This document shows, piece after piece, positions 1 to 7,933 of a stretch of DNA of 23,857 nt (positions are counted from its first letter, which is position 1; every line of letters starts with the position of its first letter). The notes beneath the pieces were generated by a model. It saw only the letters and a list, made by a program, of their open reading frames with translations, had not been told where the DNA came from and did not search any database. Both the position numbers and the translations under genes were made by a program. Origin of the DNA: a virus. The stretch covers positions 1 through 23,857 of the IMG/VR virus record IMGVR_UViG_3300011445_000066; one strand, written 5' to 3'.

Positions 1-465
1 AAGGTCACGCTTCGGGCGGTCCAGGACGCCGAGGGGTATGGGCGGATCCGAGCAGAATCGGATGGGACGTACGACCTGGCGAAAGTGCGACGCGATTGGA
101 AGGCGAACACCCGGACCGAGAAGCGCCACCGCGGTAAGCCGGATCTCGGCAAGAGCGAGAGCAATGGGACCGCCACCGGGAACTGGAACGCCGCGCGGAC
201 CGATCGCGAGCGGATCCGGATCCAGCGCGACGAGATCAAGCTCAGGCAGGAGACGGGCGAGCTGGTCGAGCGCGTGGCGGTGGAGCGCGATGCGTTCGAT
301 CTCGCGCGGAAGCTGAGGGACCTGCTCCTGGATCTTCCGGGCGAGATTGGCCCTCGCCTCGCCGGAGCGACCCCACAGGAGGCCGAAGAGCTGCTCGAAG
401 TCGAGGTCCGGCGGATCTGCGGCGAGATGTCACAGGGGAAGCATGAGCGCAACGGCAGCGGCTGA
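1..465 (+). CDS. Terminase small subunit, 5'-truncated by the window edge
   Basis: The frame is open from base 1, so the true start lies outside the window; the ATG at 85 is internal. The translated beginning (VTLRAVQDAEGYGRIRAE) reads like the second half of a winged-helix DNA-binding motif of the Nu1/terminase-small type, in which the protein recognises the packaging site on phage DNA. A basic linker rich in K, R and N follows. The C-terminal half is a charged helix (about RIRIQRDEIKLRQE onward) that in this family forms the oligomer and contacts the large subunit. The gene directly precedes the GpA-type large terminase and overlaps it by 23 bases, which strongly supports the call. What is seen is the helix pattern and position; DNA-site specificity is inferred. 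Confidence 0.8.
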   Translation, partial: KVTLRAVQDAEGYGRIRAESDGTYDLAKVRRDWKANTRTEKRHRGKPDLGKSESNGTATGNWNAARTDRERIRIQRDEIKLRQETGELVERVAVERDAFDLARKLRDLLLDLPGEIGPRLAGATPQEAEELLEVEVRRICGEMSQGKHERNGSG

Positions 466-2377
466 GGCGACGCTTTATACCACTGCGTTTCGCCGCGGGT
501 TCGAGCTCGAGCGCCAGCTGACGGTGACGGAGTGGGCGGATACCTACCGCGTGCTGTCCAGCGTGTCGTCGGCGAGTCCCGGGCAGTACCGCTCGAGCAG
601 GATCCCGTACATCCGCGGATTCATGGACGCGATCTCGCCGATGAGCCGTCCGCGTCGCGTAGTGGTGATGAAGGCGTCTCAGCTCGGATTCTCGGACGCG
701 CTCTACAACCTGATCGGCTACGGCCTGCATCTCCGCCCGGGCCCGGTCCTGCTGGTGATGCCAACGTCGAACGCGGCGAAAACGGTCTCGAAGCAGCGCA
801 TTGCTCCCATGATCGAGGCGACTCCGGTGCTGCGCGACCTGGTGAAGGACCATCGATCACGCGACAGCAAGAACACGTTGCTGTCGAAGGAGGTGCCGGG
901 CGGAATCCTGATGCTGGCCGGTGCGAACTCGGCGATCGAGCTGCGCAACCGTCCCGCGCGAGATCTGATCTGCGACGAGATCGATGCCTTCCCGGACGAC
1001 GTCGACGGCGAAGGCGATCCGATCATGTTGGCCGAGGCCCGGAGCGCGACGTTCTCTCGGACGCGCACGGAAGTTCTGGTCTCTTCGCCGACGTTCAAGG
1101 GCTCACGGATCGAACGCGAGTACGCGGGCTCCGACCGCCGGCGATACTTCATTCCGTGTCGCGCGTGCGGACACATGGACTGTTTAACGTTCGATGGCGC
1201 CGACCGCGTCACCGAGGACGGGCGTCAGCATCACCGGATCGAATACGACGCGGGGCGCCCCGAAACCGCGCGAATGGTGTGCTCAGAGTGCCGAACCGGG
1301 ACCGACGAGCGCTGGAAGTCGTGGATGCTGGCGCGCGGAGAATGGCGCCGCACGGCGGAGGAGTGGGACGGGCTGACAGTGGGGTTCCACCTGTCGAGCC
1401 TCTACTCGCCGCCGGGCTGGCTGTCGTGGGCGGAAATCGCCGCGTCGCACCGGAAGGCGACGCAGGACCGCTCCTTGCTCAAGGCGTTCGTGAATACCGT
1501 TCTCGGCGAGTGCTGGGAAGAGCGCGGCGAGCGCGTGAAATCGAAGGGCCTGAAGGCCCGGATCGAGGACTGGGCCGCGGACGTCCCGGTCGGCGTCGGT
1601 GGGCTCGTCGCCGCGGTCGACGTCCAGGATGATCGCCTCGAGGTGCTGGTGAAGGGGTTCGACTCAGACGAACAGTCCTGGATGATCGACTTCAAGCAGC
1701 TCTACGGCGACACCTCGCAGCGACAGGTGTGGTTCGATCTCGGCCTGCTCCTGGGCACGGTCTACAAGAATCCGCATGGTCACGAACTGAAGATCGACGC
1801 GGTCGCCGTGGACACCGGGGGGCATCGCACCGAAGAGGCGTATCGGTTTGTTCGTGGGCGGCTCGGCGAGTCGCCGCGGACCTACGCGATCAAGGGCGGG
1901 AACGTGCCCGGCCTCCCGCTGGTTCAGCGACCGACGACGCGCAACCGCTACCACGTTCCGCTGTATAGCGTCTGCTCTGACACCGGCAACGAGATCGTCT
2001 TCGCGCGGCTCAAGATCGAGACTCCCGGTCCGGGCTACATCCACCTGCGGAAGAGCCTGGCCGACGACGAGTACCTCGCGCAGCTCGCCGCCGAGCGCCC
2101 GATGTGGAAATACATGAAGGGCCGCGGCCGGGTGCAGGTGTGGGACACCGTGCGCGAGCGAAACGAGGCCTTCGACCTGGAGAAGTATGCCCTGGCGGCC
2201 CTGTACATTCTCGGCCCGGCCTACATCAAAGATCTCGCGGAGCGCGCGAGGACGTTCAGCGCACCCCTTCCGGACAATGCGACGCCGGCGTCCGAGGCCC
2301 CCGAATTGGCCGGGTCTCCGAGGTCCACGCGCCTGAAGTTCGCCAGGCGTCGCCAGGGCATCATCGGCAAGCTCTAG
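443..2377 (+). CDS. Terminase large subunit, GpA family (packaging ATPase and nuclease)
   Basis: This 644-residue protein is the DNA-packaging motor and headful/cos nuclease, acting at the portal of the empty prohead. An adenine-binding N-terminus leads into a Walker A-like segment VMKASQLGFS (residues 75-84, Lys77), a variant typical of the lambda gpA family, and a Walker B LICDEID (about 175-181, Asp178-Glu179). Two CxxC pairs (CRAC and CSEC) in the middle could bind zinc. The C-terminal nuclease fold shows AAVDVQDD and AVAVDTGGH strands carrying the usual acidic residues. I chose the ATG at 443 because AGGGGAAGC sits just upstream and because the family starts near here; the same frame is open upstream to 347, but that part is out of phase with the real small-subunit gene. 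Family length is usually 600-700 residues, so the protein looks intact. Confidence 0.95.
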   Translation: MSATAAAEATLYTTAFRRGFELERQLTVTEWADTYRVLSSVSSASPGQYRSSRIPYIRGFMDAISPMSRPRRVVVMKASQLGFSDALYNLIGYGLHLRPGPVLLVMPTSNAAKTVSKQRIAPMIEATPVLRDLVKDHRSRDSKNTLLSKEVPGGILMLAGANSAIELRNRPARDLICDEIDAFPDDVDGEGDPIMLAEARSATFSRTRTEVLVSSPTFKGSRIEREYAGSDRRRYFIPCRACGHMDCLTFDGADRVTEDGRQHHRIEYDAGRPETARMVCSECRTGTDERWKSWMLARGEWRRTAEEWDGLTVGFHLSSLYSPPGWLSWAEIAASHRKATQDRSLLKAFVNTVLGECWEERGERVKSKGLKARIEDWAADVPVGVGGLVAAVDVQDDRLEVLVKGFDSDEQSWMIDFKQLYGDTSQRQVWFDLGLLLGTVYKNPHGHELKIDAVAVDTGGHRTEEAYRFVRGRLGESPRTYAIKGGNVPGLPLVQRPTTRNRYHVPLYSVCSDTGNEIVFARLKIETPGPGYIHLRKSLADDEYLAQLAAERPMWKYMKGRGRVQVWDTVRERNEAFDLEKYALAALYILGPAYIKDLAERARTFSAPLPDNATPASEAPELAGSPRSTRLKFARRRQGIIGKL

Positions 2378-2447
2378 TCGAAACGACGGTTGCGCGGTGC
2401 CGATTGGAGTAACTCTCCAGATGCACTGAACTTTGTGCAGCCCGATC

Positions 2448-3023
2448 ATGCGTGTCATGGCGGCGCCCGTGCTCACCTTCATGCCCGAAACGATCGTCGC
2501 AGGCACGACGCTCAAGTACCTCCGCACGCTGAGCTATTTCCCGGCCAACGACGGCTGGACGCTCAAGCTGTCTCTGGCCGGCCTGTCTCTGTACAGCGCC
2601 TCGGCCAGCGGCGCCGACCACCAGGTGACGATTGCGTTCGGCGGCGACACCGGCACCGGGCTGTGGGAGCCCGGCACCTACGACTGGTCAGAAATCGTCG
2701 AGAAGGCCGGCGAAAAGTACGTCGTCGCCAGCGGCACGCTTGTCGTCATCGCCCACCCCTCGTCGATCCCGGCCGACCAGGCGCGGCCGTTCTGGGAGCA
2801 GGTCAAGGAGAAGGCCGAGGATCTCTACTTGGCGCGGCTCACCCAGGGATCGGACGTCAAGGAGTTTGAAGTCGCCGGCCGGCAGTTCACGCTGGAAACC
2901 CTCGAAGACATCGAGCGCGTGATCGCGATCGCGGACCGCCAGATCTCACGTCTCCGTTCTGGACAGCGCTTCAGCACGCCGGTCGTCATCCGGCCGCGCT
3001 ACTGGCCTTGGCAGACGTCGTGA
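2448..3023 (+). CDS. Virion protein with N-terminal beta domain and possible gpW-like C-terminus
   Basis: The gene lies between large terminase and portal, where lambda carries gpW, the small head-tail joining protein. At 191 residues it is almost three times the length of gpW. Residues 1 to about 110 are strand-rich (LTFMPETIVAGTTLKYLR, then LKLSLAGLSLYSA and VTIAFGGDTG), suggesting an Ig-like or beta-sandwich domain. The rest is helical and ends with FEVAGRQFTLETLEDIERVI followed by a further helix. That strand-then-helix pattern is like gpW and related joining proteins. The start is uncertain: ATG 2448 and ATG 2457 are both possible, TTG 2433 less so, and no clear ribosome site precedes any of them. 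The stop overlaps the portal start. The joining function is inferred from position and the C-terminal pattern; I do not recognise the N-terminal domain with certainty. Confidence 0.7.
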   Translation: MRVMAAPVLTFMPETIVAGTTLKYLRTLSYFPANDGWTLKLSLAGLSLYSASASGADHQVTIAFGGDTGTGLWEPGTYDWSEIVEKAGEKYVVASGTLVVIAHPSSIPADQARPFWEQVKEKAEDLYLARLTQGSDVKEFEVAGRQFTLETLEDIERVIAIADRQISRLRSGQRFSTPVVIRPRYWPWQTS

Positions 3024-4612
3024 ATCGTTCGCCCATCCGCAATCGACTCGGTCGCGCCGTCCTGGCGCTCATGCCGGCGCGCGTCCGACACGCGGTGCGC
3101 GAGTTCTTCGGGCCATGGCCCGTCAGTCAGATCATGGCCGGACCCGGGGCCTCAGAGCTGTCGCAACTCGTCTCCGACTTTGTCAGGGGGACCATGAACC
3201 CCGACGACGAGATCCGCGGCTCAGCCAGGAGGCTCCGGGAGAAGGCCCAGCAACTCGAGCGCTCGAACGCCTGGATCGCAGGATGGCTCGACCACCTGGT
3301 GAACGGCGTGATCGGACCGAACGGGATCCATCACCAGGCGCGCGTGCTGAGACGTGACGGCAAGATGAACGCCGACCTGAACGCGCACATCGAAGACCGT
3401 TTCTACGACTGGACGCGAGCCGTGACGCGGGACGGTCAGCTCACGCTGATGGACTACGAGGATCTCGCCCTGCGCTCGGCCGGGACTGCCGGTGAAGTGT
3501 TCGTCCGCGCGATCGTCGGACCGCAATACCGACACGGCCTGGCCCTCGACTTCATCGACGCCGAGCTCGTCGACGAGGAGTTCGTTCGGGTCGAGCGCGA
3601 CGGCTTCAAGTCCATCCGGAACGGTATCGAGATCGACCGTGACGGGCGCCGAGTGGCCTACCACTGTCTTTCGGACTACGGCGGGCAGGGCAACGTGCGC
3701 CATCTGCGGATCCCCGCCGAGGAAGTGCGTCACGTTTACCGGCCACGACGCGTCAACCAGGTGCGCGGCATATCGTGGGCCGCCCCGATCCTTGTCAGCC
3801 TCCGATCGCTCGACGGTTACGAGATGGCGGAGCTGATCCAGGCGCAGATCGCCGCCAGCAAGGGCGGCTTCTTTGAAAACATAATGGAAGGCAACGAGCC
3901 CGATGGCGAGTGGGCAAAGAACGAGAGCTCGCCGATCACGATGGAGGCCGCGCCTGGTGTCGCCGAGAAACTGCCGCGCGGCTGGACCTTCAAGGAATGG
4001 TCACCGACGCATCCGACGGCACAGTTCCCGGGCTTCGTGAAGTCGAACCTTCGGAAGATCGCGACCGGTCTCGGTATCAGCTACAACCAGCTCGCCAACG
4101 ACCTCGAGGGCGTCACCTACTCGTCGCTGCGTTCCGGCTTCACTTCAGAGCGCGATGGCTATCGGCGGCGCCAGACCTGGTGGATCGACTCGTTCCGCGA
4201 GTGGATCTATCCGATCTGGATGCGACAGTCGATGCTCGCCGGCGAGCTCAAGCTTCCGTCGCCCGACCCGGTGCGGTACGCCGCGCACGAGTTCATCCCG
4301 CGCGGGTTCCCCTGGGTGGATCCATACAAGGACATCGCGGCCGCGATCCTCGAGATCCAGTGGGGCCTCAACTCGCGCACGCGCATCACGGCCGAAGCCG
4401 GCCGCGACCTCGAGGAGACGCTCAAGGATCTGAAGCGTGAGGACGAGGCGGCGGCCCTTCTTGATGTCCTCATCCGCGCCGGTGTCACGGCTCCCGGTGG
4501 GACCGACAACAACGCACAGGAAGGGGACGCCGGCGACCAGGAGGCTGGATCACGCAACGGACACGCGCGTCGCGCGGTGCTGGCGGCGCTTCGTAACGGA
4601 GGGATCCAATGA
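3020..4612 (+). CDS. Portal protein, lambda gpB type (Phage_portal_2)
   Basis: This 530-residue protein forms the dodecameric ring at one capsid vertex through which DNA is packaged and ejected. Family features are clear: an N-terminal helical segment with RGSARRLREKAQQLERSNAW, then WLDHLVNGVIGPNGI, the GEVFVR strand, the LALDFIDAELVDEE segment, the HVYRPRRVNQVRGISWAAPI loop, and the SYNQLANDLEGVTYSSLRSG motif before the crown. The start is taken as GTG 3020 because its GTGA overlaps the upstream stop, as in many junctions here; TTG 3008 is an alternative adding four residues. The C-terminus after about residue 480 is acidic and low in complexity, as is common in this family. The stop overlaps the next ATG by four bases. 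Confidence 0.93.
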   Translation: MNRSPIRNRLGRAVLALMPARVRHAVREFFGPWPVSQIMAGPGASELSQLVSDFVRGTMNPDDEIRGSARRLREKAQQLERSNAWIAGWLDHLVNGVIGPNGIHHQARVLRRDGKMNADLNAHIEDRFYDWTRAVTRDGQLTLMDYEDLALRSAGTAGEVFVRAIVGPQYRHGLALDFIDAELVDEEFVRVERDGFKSIRNGIEIDRDGRRVAYHCLSDYGGQGNVRHLRIPAEEVRHVYRPRRVNQVRGISWAAPILVSLRSLDGYEMAELIQAQIAASKGGFFENIMEGNEPDGEWAKNESSPITMEAAPGVAEKLPRGWTFKEWSPTHPTAQFPGFVKSNLRKIATGLGISYNQLANDLEGVTYSSLRSGFTSERDGYRRRQTWWIDSFREWIYPIWMRQSMLAGELKLPSPDPVRYAAHEFIPRGFPWVDPYKDIAAAILEIQWGLNSRTRITAEAGRDLEETLKDLKREDEAAALLDVLIRAGVTAPGGTDNNAQEGDAGDQEAGSRNGHARRAVLAALRNGGIQ

Positions 4613-6543
4613 GCAAGAAGGCCTACCCGGGCCAGGGCGTCCAGCGAATCGCCGCGGCGGAGATCCGCCAGGTCACCCGCGCTGCGGGCGACGGCGACGC
4701 GACAACCTACGAGGTCGCGGTATCGAGCGAAACCGAAGTCACTCGCTACGGATGGTTCGAGAAATGGCGCGAGGTGCTCGGCCACAGCTCGGGAGAGATC
4801 GACATGGCGCGCTTCAAGTCGGGGCGCGCCGCGGTCCTCGAGGAGCACGACGGGCCCCCGATCGGCGTGATCGAGTCGGCGCGTGTCGGCGCAGACAACG
4901 TATTGCGCGCGATCATCCGGTTCTCGCAGAGCACGCGTGGGCAGGAGGTCGAGAACGATGTGAAGGCGGGCATCCGCGCGAATGTTTCGGTGGGCTACAT
5001 CCCGAAGCGCGCCCGGATGGAGGAAGAAAACGAGGAGCAGGGCGATCTGTGGCGGGTCACGAAGTGGGAGCCAGTCGAGCTTTCGATCGTCGGCATCCCG
5101 GCGGATGCGACGGTGGGCGTGGGACGTTCGGCAAAGGACGATCCCGCGTTTCCGCCCGTCGAGATCGAGGTCCACGAGAACAGGGAGGTTCGGACGATGA
5201 AGACGAAGAGTGTTCGAGGGCCGGACGGCACCATCATCGAGGTGCCGGAGACGGACGAGCGGGCAGCGGTGTCTCCGCGCGAGGCCGAACTCGAGGCCGA
5301 AGAGAAGCGCCGGAGCGCACTGCTCGAGCTCGGCACGTCGAGCAAGGTCCCGCTCGCGAAGGTGCGCGGCTGGATCGACAGCAACATCTCGCTCGAGCAG
5401 GCCTTGCGCCAGCTGCTCGAAGAGCGCGCGACCCGGTCGGCGGACCCGGCTCCGGGGGCCGACCCCGAGCTGTGGATGGCGAGGAAGGATCGCTCGGCCT
5501 ACTCGCTCTGCAGGGCGGTTCTCGGTGCCTCCGACATTCGCGAGGGCAAGAGCAATCTATTCACCGGGCTCGAGCGCGAGGTCGATCAGGAGCTCGGGAA
5601 GACCTTCACGCGACAGCGTGGCGGCGTCCTGGTCCCGCTCACGCTCGGCGTCTCGCGCCGCACGATGGAGACCGGCGCCCCCTCCAAGGGCATCGAGCTC
5701 GTCAATGAGGAACAGCAGCCGATGATCGAGCTGCTCCGCAATCGGATCGCTGCGGTGCGGCTCGGCGCGCGGGTTGCGTCCGGGCTGTCGGGACCGATCT
5801 ACTTCCCGAAGCAGACCTCGGCGGTCGTCGCCCAGTGGCTCGGCGAGAACCCGGGCACGCCGGTCGCGCTGAGCGATCCGGGGCTCGGCGTTCTGCAGAT
5901 GACGCAGAAGACGCTCATGTCCCAGGTCAAGTTCTCGCGTCAGCTGCTGATCGCAGCGGCCTTCGACACGGAGCAGTGGCTGCGGTCGGACATCACGCTC
6001 CAGCACGTGCTGGCGGTGGACTTCGCCGTCTTCCACGGACTCGGTGCGGGGCCGGAGCCGATCGGCGTCTACAAGGCCGGCGGCGTCAGCAGCACCGCCG
6101 TCGGTGGCGCGATGGACTACTCGAAGGTCCTCGATGCCCAGGGCAAGGTGGCGGCCAAGAACGCCGACGTCGGCGCCCTCGGGTGGGTCATGCATCCGAC
6201 GATGGCGACCAACCTCAAGGGCAAGGCCCGCTTCGCGAATACCGACACTCCCGTGTGGGAGGGGACGTATGACGACGGGCGCGTGGGCGGCTACGGCGCC
6301 ATCGCGACGAACCAGATCTCGAACACGATGACCGGCTCCGAGCGGATTGGTGGGGCCGAAATCGGCGGGATCTTCGGCAACTGGAACGACGTGATCATCG
6401 GGCTGTGGGGCGCGATCGAGCTGATCGTGGACCCGTTCACGCTCGCTGGCTACGGCCTGCTCCAGATCACTGGCTATCAGGGCGCCGACACCGGCATCCG
6501 TCACGGAGAGAGCTTCACCAAGCTGACGGGCGCCACCGGCTAG
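4609..6543 (+). CDS. Prohead protease fused to HK97-fold major capsid protein
   Basis: This single 644-residue frame joins two head genes that many phages keep apart. Residues 1 to about 175 form an S78/U35-like prohead serine protease. By the HK97 pattern I assign His80 (EEHDG), Ser127 (ANVSVGY) and Glu157 (PVELSIVGIPAD) as the catalytic residues. Residues about 200-270 are charged and helical (PREAELEAEEKRRSAL), like a delta or scaffolding region. From about 290 to the end is an HK97-type capsid: YFPKQTSAVVAQWLGENPGT, then SRQLLIAAAFDTEQWLRSDI, and a C-terminal FGNWNDVIIGLWGAIELIVD strand typical of the P domain. An in-frame ATG at 5197 with its own strong ribosome site could give the scaffold-capsid part alone. 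The ATGA at 4609 couples the gene to portal. The fold calls are from recognisable patterns; where processing cuts is unknown. Confidence 0.93.
   Translation: MSKKAYPGQGVQRIAAAEIRQVTRAAGDGDATTYEVAVSSETEVTRYGWFEKWREVLGHSSGEIDMARFKSGRAAVLEEHDGPPIGVIESARVGADNVLRAIIRFSQSTRGQEVENDVKAGIRANVSVGYIPKRARMEEENEEQGDLWRVTKWEPVELSIVGIPADATVGVGRSAKDDPAFPPVEIEVHENREVRTMKTKSVRGPDGTIIEVPETDERAAVSPREAELEAEEKRRSALLELGTSSKVPLAKVRGWIDSNISLEQALRQLLEERATRSADPAPGADPELWMARKDRSAYSLCRAVLGASDIREGKSNLFTGLEREVDQELGKTFTRQRGGVLVPLTLGVSRRTMETGAPSKGIELVNEEQQPMIELLRNRIAAVRLGARVASGLSGPIYFPKQTSAVVAQWLGENPGTPVALSDPGLGVLQMTQKTLMSQVKFSRQLLIAAAFDTEQWLRSDITLQHVLAVDFAVFHGLGAGPEPIGVYKAGGVSSTAVGGAMDYSKVLDAQGKVAAKNADVGALGWVMHPTMATNLKGKARFANTDTPVWEGTYDDGRVGGYGAIATNQISNTMTGSERIGGAEIGGIFGNWNDVIIGLWGAIELIVDPFTLAGYGLLQITGYQGADTGIRHGESFTKLTGATG
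5182..5199 (+). promoter_or_regulatory. Internal ribosome-binding site and ATG inside the protease-capsid frame
   Basis: AGGGAGG at 5182-5188 is followed by eight bases and then an in-frame ATG at 5197 (residue 197 of the fusion). This is as good a ribosome site as any in the window and lies exactly at the border between the protease and the helical scaffold-capsid part. Starting here gives a 448-residue product. In lambda the scaffold Nu3 is made from an internal start within protease gene C, so a nested start has precedent. Use of this site is inferred. Confidence 0.6.
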
Positions 6544-6548
6544 CCACC

Positions 6549-6767
6549 ATGCCGCTCTACCGTGTTCTCGATGACTTCTGCCTGGGCCCGCCGCACGGCG
6601 ACGTGTGGACGGGTGACGTCGTCGAGCTCGAGGAGCGGTTCGCAAGCGTCTACGTATATCAGCGGCGTCTGCAGCTGGAGACCCAGGCTCCGGCTCACCA
6701 GGCGCCGCCCGTCGTTACCAATCAGGATCCTACGCCGGCGCGTCGCACGCGTCGCAGGGGGGAGTAA
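6549..6767 (+). CDS. Small hypothetical protein after the capsid gene
   Basis: This 72-residue protein begins MPLYRVLDDFCLGPPHGDVW and continues with an acidic TGDVVELEERFA segment, then a proline-rich stretch and a basic tail (ARRTRRRGE). Short proteins of this pattern, a YRVL strand followed by a short beta-barrel-like segment, are common directly after the capsid in HK97-like phages and are usually left as hypothetical or called a head accessory. It starts five bases after the capsid stop; no strong ribosome site is visible, so it probably depends on translation arriving from the capsid gene. The next gene starts three bases after its stop. I cannot assign a function; a packaging or connector role would be a guess from position. 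Confidence 0.65.
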   Translation: MPLYRVLDDFCLGPPHGDVWTGDVVELEERFASVYVYQRRLQLETQAPAHQAPPVVTNQDPTPARRTRRRGE

Positions 6768-6770
6768 TCC

Positions 6771-7133
6771 ATGAGCAGGGAGCTGCAGTGGAAGCCCGTG
6801 TTGGTGCTCGCGTCGGTGAGCGCGGCGAATACCGCGGCGGCTACGTCGGCCGCGATCGACAACACGGGATATGAAGGCGAGCTCGAGATGGCCATCGTCA
6901 CTGGCGCCATCACCGGCACCGTCGACTTCAAGATCCAGGACTGTGACACGAGCGGCGGTACGTATGCCGACGTCACGGGGCTGACTGCCGCGCAGATTTC
7001 GACGGCGAACCAGGTGCGTCTGATCCAGTTCCCGCGCAACAAGTGTCGCCGGTTCATCAAGCTGGTAGGCACCGTGGTGACGGGGCCCGTGCTGGTCGGA
7101 GCGCTGCTGCTCGAGCGCGACAAGAGCGCGTAG
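6771..7133 (+). CDS. Small structural protein, probably a decoration or head accessory protein
   Basis: A good ribosome site (GGGGGGAGTAATCC) precedes the ATG. The 120-residue product is all-beta in character: WKPVLVLASVSAAN, then an ELEMAIVTGAITGTVDFKIQ strand pair, GGTYADVTG, and a closing RRFIKLVGTVVTGP and LVGALLLERD. Proteins with this sandwich-like pattern (a variable contrast strand, GGTYxD, RYIKLVGT) occur near the capsid gene in many siphoviruses and are usually listed as virion proteins without a proven role. The capsid-proximal position and its own strong ribosome site suggest a protein needed in quantity, such as a surface decoration. That function is inference. Two cysteines (DCD, NKC) are present. 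Confidence 0.7.
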   Translation: MSRELQWKPVLVLASVSAANTAAATSAAIDNTGYEGELEMAIVTGAITGTVDFKIQDCDTSGGTYADVTGLTAAQISTANQVRLIQFPRNKCRRFIKLVGTVVTGPVLVGALLLERDKSA

Positions 7134-7142
7134 GCGCAAGCG

Positions 7143-7451
7143 ATGGACTTCGGTGACGCCTATCTGCGGCAGGGCCTGCGCAGGGCCGGCGTCACCCTGT
7201 CCATTGTGGTCAACGGCATCCGCATCTCCACGCACGCGGTCGAGAACACGACCGACGAGGATTTGCTGCAGGAAGTCGCCGCCGGGCTCGCTGGCCGCGT
7301 TGACGTCTTCGAACTCGAAACCGGCGCCCTCGGTAGCACTTTGACCGCAGGAGCCGTGGTCACACGGGAGTCGGATGGCCAGGCGTTCACCGTTGTGCAG
7401 ACGCGTGCATTCGGAGATGGCCGGATGACGCGGGTCTGGGTCCGGAAGTGA
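7143..7451 (+). CDS. Head-tail connector or head-closure candidate
   Basis: This 102-residue protein sits between head genes and the tail terminator/tube genes, where siphoviruses encode one or two small neck proteins. It begins with a helix (MDFGDAYLRQGLRRAGVT) and then runs as strands: LSIVVNGIRISTHAV, a helix EDLLQEVAAGLA, DVFELETGALGSTLTAGAV, and FTVVQTRAFGDGRMTRVWVR. A small beta-barrel ending in a paired strand with an arginine-rich close fits the head-closure (lambda FII/SPP1 gp16-like) type, but I see no diagnostic motif. There is little of a ribosome site; it starts nine bases after the upstream stop. Function assigned by position only. Confidence 0.6.
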   Translation: MDFGDAYLRQGLRRAGVTLSIVVNGIRISTHAVENTTDEDLLQEVAAGLAGRVDVFELETGALGSTLTAGAVVTRESDGQAFTVVQTRAFGDGRMTRVWVRK

Positions 7452-7454
7452 TCG

Positions 7455-7919
7455 ATGCCGCCCGTTGACGCCTTCGAGAACCGCGTGCTGGACCAGCTCA
7501 TGGCTACGACGTGCCTCGGCGGGATCGGAACGCCGCCGACCAGCTGGCTGACGGTGCCCGTCGTGGCCGAAGGCCTGCCGCGAGAGATCGTGCCGTCGGA
7601 CGTCGCGACCACGCCGCGCATCTACGTCCAGCACGACCGCACGGGGCCATCGATCGGCGAGAATCAGACCTTGACGCGGCACCACGCGCGCGCCGAGTTC
7701 TCGGCATGGATCGCAGCCAAGGACCGATCGACGCTATTGCAAGTTAAGGCCGACGTCCTGCGCGCGGTCTACGCCGCGGAGGGGACGATCGCCGGGGCGC
7801 TCGGGATGTACGTCGAAGCCCGCGAGTTCATTCAGCGTGACGATCTAGTGACGGCTGGCTTCGCGCTCGGCCAGCAGATTCTGACCATTGATTTCGACAC
7901 TGATCACGCTTCGCCGTGA
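7455..7919 (+). CDS. Tail terminator or tail completion protein candidate
   Basis: The 154-residue product starts with an amphipathic helix (AFENRVLDQLMATT) and continues with strands and a central RIYVQHDRTGPS and ARAEFSAWIAAKD pair, then a long helix (LLQVKADVLRAVYAAE) and a closing ILTIDFDTD strand. This alpha/beta order, with a strand of the type xRAEFxxWIxA and a final short strand after a helix, resembles the lambda gpU/tail-terminator family that caps the tail tube and joins it to the head. It directly precedes the tail tube gene, the normal place for this protein. The ribosome site GGAAGTGAT ends two bases before the ATG. The call rests on pattern and order, not on a catalytic motif. 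Confidence 0.65.
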   Translation: MPPVDAFENRVLDQLMATTCLGGIGTPPTSWLTVPVVAEGLPREIVPSDVATTPRIYVQHDRTGPSIGENQTLTRHHARAEFSAWIAAKDRSTLLQVKADVLRAVYAAEGTIAGALGMYVEAREFIQRDDLVTAGFALGQQILTIDFDTDHASP

Positions 7920-7933
7920 GAAGGGAGTAGCCG

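Noticed and set aside
347-442. A longer large-terminase start at 347
   Set aside because: The added 32 residues are the small-terminase gene read in another frame; AGGGG before ATG 443 gives a better start.
2378-2447. Possible promoter or terminator between large terminase and the next gene
   Set aside because: A five-pair hairpin (TGGAG/CTCCA) has no T-run, and a TTGCGC/TAACTC pair is only 14 bases apart, too close for a sigma-70 promoter.
5557-6645. A minus-strand open frame of 362 codons opposite the capsid
   Set aside because: The capsid frame has clear HK97-type features; the antisense frame has a composition typical of a shadow and no ribosome site.
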